64,000 nt of DNA, from the NCBI GenBank assembly GCA_022559845.1, contig CM040128.1, forward strand, positions 172,848,413-172,912,412, in the 5' to 3' direction. Positions 57,885 to 64,000 of the stretch are shown piece by piece; positions within the stretch are counted from its first letter, which is position 1; each line of letters starts with the position of its first letter. The notes below the pieces were generated by a model. The model saw only the letters and a list, made by a program, of their open reading frames with translations, was not told the DNA's origin and did no database searches. This stretch comes from Amorphophallus konjac (taxonomy: Eukaryota > Streptophyta > Magnoliopsida > Alismatales > Araceae). The translations under genes were made by a program, and so were the position numbers.

Positions 57885-60653
57885 GATGGCTCATCTACCA
57901 ATCTTCAGAGGTAATGATTTCGATCTATGGCTGGAGAACTTGCATCGGTATGTAAGATCAATCGATCCTGATCTTTGGAGGTAGTGGTTCACGGTCCACA
58001 CAAATTATCGAAAGATAAATCTAAATGGACTAATAAGGATAGATTGAAAGAAACTGAAAATGCTAGAGCGTTAGATCTGATGAAGACATCAATTGATAGA
58101 GCTCTAATATTGTGTGTTTCTTCCTGTAGGTCTGCCAAGGAGATATTGGAGAAACTGAAGCTTACCAAGAAATGCAACACATGTATGATGATGGACAGCA
58201 AGAAGAAAATGAAGAAGAAGACGAAGATGGGGTACTTTCTAAATTTGACAATTATACTGTGGATGATTAGATTGCTGCATACAATGAGTTGCTTGATTCT
58301 TATGAACAATTAAGAAAACAGCACAAAAAGATGAAAAAGAAAATTGATCAGAATGGTCTTAACTCATCCTGTGAAAATTGCTTGAAAACAAACCAATCAT
58401 ATGATGCGTGTCTATCCGAGGTTCACTCGAACATGAAACAAATATGCTTACTGAAAAATGAAAATCAAGAATGTTTGAACAAGATAACTGAATTGGAAGA
58501 CAAACTGAATGTTAAAGATGATGAGCATCTAATGAAATTGTAAGAGCCGAATAAGATTAATTCTAAACTGGACAAATTGAAACTTTAGAATGTAGAATTT
58601 CAGAAGAATAATGAAAACCTTGCTGCCAGAATAAAAGAAATCGAGGAAGAAGCATCAAATAATTGCTCCATAAAGTCAGTCTGCAATAGATGTTCTCTGC
58701 TAAAGGAACGCAATGAAGATCTCTACCTTAAAAATGAATGGCAGAGGAAGTTGATTGCCTCCCTCAAAGAAGAAAACAAAAATCTGTTAGATGCGAAAAT
58801 TGAAGTTGAACAGTCCGAAGAAAAACTGATTGATGAAAGTGAACATTTGAAAGTTGAAATACAGAAGATTGAAGATTCTTGTGATAAATATACTTTTGTA
58901 AAGAATTTGAATGATGATCTTCAATCTGAACTAAAAATCCAAGAAGGATTAATTGACTCTCTCAGAAAAGAAAATGAAAAACTAGAACAAGAAATTGAGA
59001 AGCACAAAACTACAAACAAAGATTTGAGTGAATGTGTTAATTGTAGTGAACAAGAGATTGCTAGCTATGAGATACACATTATATCCTTAGAAAATAAAAT
59101 TAAAAAACTTGAAAGACTGCAAGAAGAAAATGAAGTAATCTCGAAGGAACTTGATGCTATTAAGGCTGTTAATGTGGAACTATAGAGAAATCTAGAAAAA
59201 TCTGAATCTAAACAGAAACAAGAACTATCTCCTGAAGATCAGATTTTAAAAATTTAACTAGTTCAGAATGAAGAACTAATAATAGAAAATGAAGAATTGA
59301 AGCTGCTGAATTCTGCTATATCTGAAAGGCTCTTGACCTTGGAAAAAGGAAAGTGCTCAATTGATAATGAATCTGAAAAAGTGAGTGCATTGATGCAAAA
59401 AATTGACAGTCATAAAACCATCAATGCTATGTTGAATGAAAAAGTAACAAAATGTGAAATAGAATTAGTGAATTCTGAAGTGAACATCACTTCACTTCAA
59501 AATGAAATTCATAATTTGAATGATGCTCTATCAAAATTGGTTGAAGGAAAAAAGCAACCTTGATAAGATTCTTGGAACTAAGATTAATGCTCAGAAGGAA
59601 GGATTGGATTACAATTTGATCAACGAGAAGAAATCTAAAAATAAGCTATCCGTCTCTTTTGCTAGTTGTTATGAGCCATCTAAAACACCTTCATCATCAT
59701 TCTTTCAATTCAAGACACAGAGAAATGAAAAACAAACAAAAGTTTTAAAAAAGACTAAATAATTAAAAAAGAGTGCACATATGAATAAAGTCAAAGTTGC
59801 TCCTGCCTGCACTGTTAACTCTACTAGTTTTGTGGCATCTGATAGCTTAATGCATGTTGTTCATAAGTCTTTTACTCATTCACATGCAAATAAAGAGGAT
59901 GATCACATTTGTGGAACCATGTATTCAAAGAACTCATTTAACACAAATTATGCTACTAAGGAGTTTAATGGTTCTTGTCATTACTGTGGGAGGTATGGTC
60001 ACTTCATGAATGAATGCATTGCCATGAAACAAGATGATAGGTTGCATACTAAATTCCTTGTAAATCATCATGTCCTTAATAGAAACAGATCCATCTCAAA
60101 CCAGCACATCATATGCTTCAATTGTAACAAGCCTGGTCACAAGGCTATTGAATGCTGGTCAGGGTCTCATTGGAATAATGCTGGTTCTAGAGGTAAGCAC
60201 ATCTGGTGCTTCGAATGTGGAAAACATGGTCATAAAGTCAAGGACTGTTGGCATGCTCAGGGAAACACATTTAATTCCAAATCTACTAAATTCCCTGTAA
60301 AAAGACATGTTTTTGATGGGAGTCTTAAAAGAATGAACTTTTCATGTTTCAATTGTTGAAAGCCGGGTCATAAATCTGTAAATTGCTGGCTAACTGAAAA
60401 TAAGAGACAAAATGTTCATGTAAACAACATAAACTTTCATGCTCATGCACATAGAGTTCATGCTTATGTGGATGTGCATAATAATGTCAAAAATTCTGTT
60501 GGTACATGTAGATACTGTGGAAAATTCGAACATTCTATGGCTGACTGTTCTCTGATGAAATTTGATGACCATCTTGCTAAGAAATTGTTTAGAACACCTG
60601 TTAGGGGTAATACAGGACCCAAGGCTACTCGGGTTCCTGCTGGAACAAAATAG
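57885..60653 (+). pseudogene. gag: Element F gag with long coiled coil and five zinc knuckles
   Basis: ATG at 57885 begins MAHLPIFRGNDFDLWLENL, a copia-type gag start. A frameshift near 57975 and another near 58190 break the capsid-like part (VHGPHKLS...CRSAKEILEKL). From about 58270 to 59560 the product is an acidic coiled coil of roughly 430 residues. Five knuckle motifs follow: CHYCGRYGHFMNEC, CFNCNKPGHKAIEC, CFECGKHGHKVKDC, CFNC-stop-KPGHKSVNC (stop at about 60357) and CRYCGKFEHSMADC. It ends with GPKATRVPAGTK at 60653, where a SIRE-like polyprotein would run on into protease. Additional stops occur near 58268, 58541, 58587, 59183, 59257 and 59759. Confidence 0.85.
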
Positions 60654-63048
60654 TCTGCCACTTTGCAAGTGTGCCTTGGAATGGAATAAAGGGGGTTAAT
60701 AAACCAAGGCACTGAAGAATGAAAAACCCCATGATTGCACTATTCAGGTCAGTTCTGAAAACTCTATTTAAATTCTATCTTTCGAATTAGTCTGTTTCAA
60801 ATGTTTGAAGATCGTGATAATTCATTGAACATCTTCTAGCTGAAATTTCTTTGATAGTCTGAAATGCACATGGAAATAATTGTAGTTTGTCTCTGAATGC
60901 ATTGCAAATCGTTGTCATGATGCGTGATCTGTCAATTTCCCTACATGTTGAGTATGGCACACATTGCATTTAGTCAGGAGGAGTATGCCTACCTTTGCAT
61001 GATGGTCATGACATTCATGTTCAGGAAATATCTTTCGGAGAGTCATTGCATATGCATACATGTAGTGAATTGCATTGCTGTTCATTAATTTTTGAAAATT
61101 CCAAAAAGAAAAGAATTACTGCATATAGACAGGGGGAGCCTTCTAGTTTCATCAATCCTGTTTGAATTCTATGTCTGCTTCTCCTCTAAGTTGTTGATAA
61201 AGAGTTAAACTAGAATTCATTGTTGTCAAGCTGATCTGTCTGAACTCCAGACTCAGCTATTGGTTTCTGAACTGGATTACTCGAGTGCATACCTCCTGCT
61301 CCATCCTTGTTAACTCACTGACTCCTTAAAATCTGTTTGATACACAAGCATATGTTTCAATTCTGCCATTTTATATGCATGCTTGATAATGTATTCTGCT
61401 GTTCTCTCAATGAAATTTTTTTGATGCTTCCATTGATTTGCTGCATTGTCAATGTTGATTCATCTGATTTTGAGGGAGATTTCAATCTATGTACCCTAAT
61501 CATAAATTCGACATATTTCAAAAAGAAGAATATTCTATTATACTGGTTTAAGAATGTCTGATGAATCAAATTGATTTAAGTCTAATGTATTCATTAAGTT
61601 TTGAATTAAAAGACTTGAAAATATCTGAATCATTATGTTTAATAAATCTTAACCAATTGTCTCATGTAATTTCATGCAGAACCTTCTGAAATCTAAAATT
61701 TTAAAATTATGGCCTTCTTTGGGTATAATAATTGTAGAGAGTATTGTTCTTAAACACTTCAGTGTAGAGAATTGTCTGAAAAATCTGAAAACAATTGAAA
61801 GAAATCTTGGTCAGAGCAATGACTTTAGACATCGAGAAACTGGGTCCTCTATCAAAGAAATGGAGTAAACCCATGTCATGAAGTGTCATAGTTACCTCTG
61901 CCATAAAAATGATTAAAAATCTGGTAGAGCAATGGCATAGTAGTGTTGAGTAACTGGGGATTCTGGCCTCTAATCAAGGTGTCTCTTCATGTAAAAAGAT
62001 ACTTCAAATTGTTAACTCTGTTCTCTTATTGAGAAGCAATAAGGCTATCACACTGAGTAATTGGGTCTCTTCACCTAAGACGTGTTGTACCTCATGTAAA
62101 AAGGTGTTGATTTAACCAAACTTGCTCAGGAAAAATAAGTGCTGATCAAAAGAAAAAAATTCTGAAAAACAAGTGTAATCAAAGACAATTCAGATACACT
62201 CATATTTGTTTAATCTCAATACTATCTAGTGTAACTTCCAAAGGAGTCATTGAATTTAAATGAGTAAGATAGAAGGAAGTTAAACAAGAATGTCATATGT
62301 GCATTTGGTTCATTTCTATTAAAAGGTGTTTCAGATATGAGTATTGAATTTTCTCGATAAACTTTGTATACATCATTCTTAAATCATGCTGGTAAGTTTA
62401 GACTCATTCATAATCTCTTATAATAGAAGAGTCTGAAATTCGCTTATCAAGATTTATGAATTTGGTACCCTATTGAAAATCTTTCTGTCTCATCTATTCA
62501 TTGGCAATCCAGTCAATATCTTTCTCAACTCTTAGTATCAGACTTACCTCTGATAGTCCCTCTTGGCTGTCCTTGCGATGCTCACAGATCATAACAATTG
62601 GTATCATTTGCCTGAATTCCCTCATTTGATGATAATTGATTTCATAACAATTGGTATCACATGTTAAGGGGGAGAAGGCTTCTTTTATTTGATCTGTCTA
62701 TCTGTTTCAGTCCATTTTATCTATATCAATGGGGGAGAAGGTCGTGCCTTAGTGTTCCTCCATTTTAGCTGGTTGTCAAAGGGAGAGAGTATGTGGTGTC
62801 ATGGTGATTAGCATAAAACTACCCGTTCATATTGCATTGTTTATCTGCCCCAGTGTTTGCTGATTTCTTTCATTTATCCAGGGGGAGTATATATCTTCTA
62901 TGCCTTAATGATGTAGTTAAAGGGGGAGATTCTAAATCAATCATTTCATGCATGCTTATATCTCTCTCTCAATATATTTTTTTTGATGAAGTCGAAGGGG
63001 GAGAATAGTTTGACATGAGTCAGTGTGACTCATAGTGTTGCCATCATC
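60654..63048 (+). other. 3' non-coding region of element F
   Basis: No pol motif in any frame. Contains repeated GGGGGAG purine motifs (about 61133, 62671, 62732, 62882, 62923, 62999) and three related blocks starting near 61836, 61945 and 62056 that resemble blocks in Athila element A. Short frames (for example 61337-61561) have no recognisable product. Confidence 0.7.
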
Positions 63049-63062
63049 AAAAAGGGGGAGAT
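63049..63062 (+). other. Polypurine tract of element F
   Basis: AAAAAGGGGGAGAT directly before TGTTGTG. Matches the tract type seen in SIRE-like copia elements and in D. Confidence 0.88.
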
Positions 63063-64000
63063 TGTTGTGCCCCTGTGGTTTTGATGATAGCAAACACTAT
63101 GAGTCACCATACATATACTTGTGATGATTGGTTGATACTTCTTAAATCAGAATTGGTGAGAATTTTGTTTGCTATATGTTGCTTTTATAAGGTCATGTGT
63201 TGATGTTAATGCATGCATTTGTCATTACTCTGTATGCACATGAGGCTTGTGCATATATGTCCAAGGCTGGATCTCTTAGTAGTCTGGTGGTCTGTGAAGT
63301 CGGTGCACCTCACTATAGCAAGTACTTGCATGAACGCTGCTTACTTTGTATTTCATCATAAGGTCCGAGCATGTCTCAGTTCATATGTATATGGTTGGAC
63401 TACACACGTTGCACAACTCTGTGCAAGTGTCCATACAGCTGGACTTAGGCACCTCTGCTTTACATTTCAAGGTCGATGCATTCACTGTAGTGTGCACCTC
63501 TGCCATGCACATTCATCAGTGCACCTTCTACCTTATGCATATAGGCCTGTGCATATATGCTCACTAAGTCTATGCATGATTTAGTCTACACTTAACTGAG
63601 TCGGTGCAGATCTGCTTTGTGCATGTGCTTCTCCCTGTAGCCGTGTCAGTGCAACTCTCGCACCGTTGCACGTAATCAAGTCGGAGTCGGTGCACTCCTC
63701 AAATGTTTAGCTTAGCTCGTGTTTCAAGTTAGTGCAATGCACTGTAGCGCACGTAGTCTTTGCACATGACTACACCGTTAGCACACGTAGTCGAAGTCTG
63801 TGCACATGACTGCAGCGTGCATGTTAAAATTGGTGCACACTTGACGTGTGCGAGACCAAACTCGATGCAAGTTGCATTTCATGCATTCATATAGTCGGTG
63901 CAAATATACCTTGTGCTAACTAACTCAGTGCAACTCTCATTGCTGCGAGCATATAAGTCAGTGCATCACTTCATGCTAGCAGTTATAAAGTCGGCGCATG
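63063..64000 (+). repeat. 3' LTR of element F, partial
   Basis: Co-linear with 54889-55826, with scattered base differences and a deletion of one 40-bp GTCTGTGCACATGAC unit near 63800. The window ends inside the GTCGGTGCA array. Confidence 0.92.

Larger units (their letters stand above)
54889..64000 (+). mobile_element. Gag-only Ty1/copia-type element F, 3' LTR cut by window end
   Basis: 5' LTR 54889-57678, primer site, gag 57885-60653, 2.4 kb non-coding, purine tract, 3' LTR from 63063. LTR start TGTTGTGCC and end CCCCAACA. There is no protease, integrase, RT or RNase H. Same general design as D but only distantly similar in sequence. Confidence 0.92.

Overview
This window is plant nuclear DNA from an angiosperm that I could not identify further. 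It consists almost entirely of nested LTR retrotransposons. Plant hallmarks are an Athila-type Ty3/gypsy element, a chromodomain Ty3/gypsy element, SIRE-like Ty1/copia gag genes, a plant mobile domain (PMD) gene with introns, and initiator-Met-tRNA primer sites. I found no intact host gene, no rRNA or tRNA gene, no CRISPR array and nothing prokaryotic.

Layout. 1-5440: interior of an element (Y) with short-palindrome arrays, a 30-bp minisatellite, a decayed six-exon PMD gene (+) and a short first-exon-like ORF (-). 5445 to about 7370: probable LTR of Y. About 7372-8604: reversed LTR fragment related to family B. 8605-10178, 13469-14623 and 27072-27592 are three pieces of one non-coding body (element X) that ends in its 3' LTR (27593-30345). 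X was split by solo LTR B (10179-13463, target duplication AACCC) and by a complete Athila element A (14624-27066). 30346-30707 is a small island with a 109-codon coiled-coil ORF. 30708-37198 is element C, a Tekay-like chromovirus on the minus strand. C is cut at 37199 by LTR G. G is cut by D (37434-54613, duplication GTTAA), a gag-only copia-type element on the minus strand. D's gag is cut by E (43009-50360), which has 3.3-kb LTRs and only 664 bp inside. G is cut again by F (54889 to beyond 64000), a second gag-only copia-type element.

How they work together. A and C once encoded complete replication machinery. D, E and F keep gag or gag remnants without pol, so they would need enzymes supplied in trans. 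The nesting gives a relative order: C before G; G before D and F; D before E; X before A and B.

The most interesting signal is not a gene. Several LTR families carry arrays of short conserved cores separated by non-conserved spacers, placed at near-integral DNA helical turns. Four Ty3/gypsy-type LTRs (Y, B, C, E) carry CGGYC-N7/8-GACCG palindromes every 30-33 bp. The copia-type LTR F carries GTCGGTGCA (a DRE/CRT-like core on the other strand) every 32 bp, 18 times in a row, ending about 235 bp upstream of the TATA box. X carries GGTCGACC every 22 bp. A 30-bp minisatellite at 341-650 continues in phase with a palindrome array. A second signal is that A and C are disabled almost only by nonsense codons at Gln, Arg or Trp positions, as expected from cytosine deamination, with very few frameshifts.
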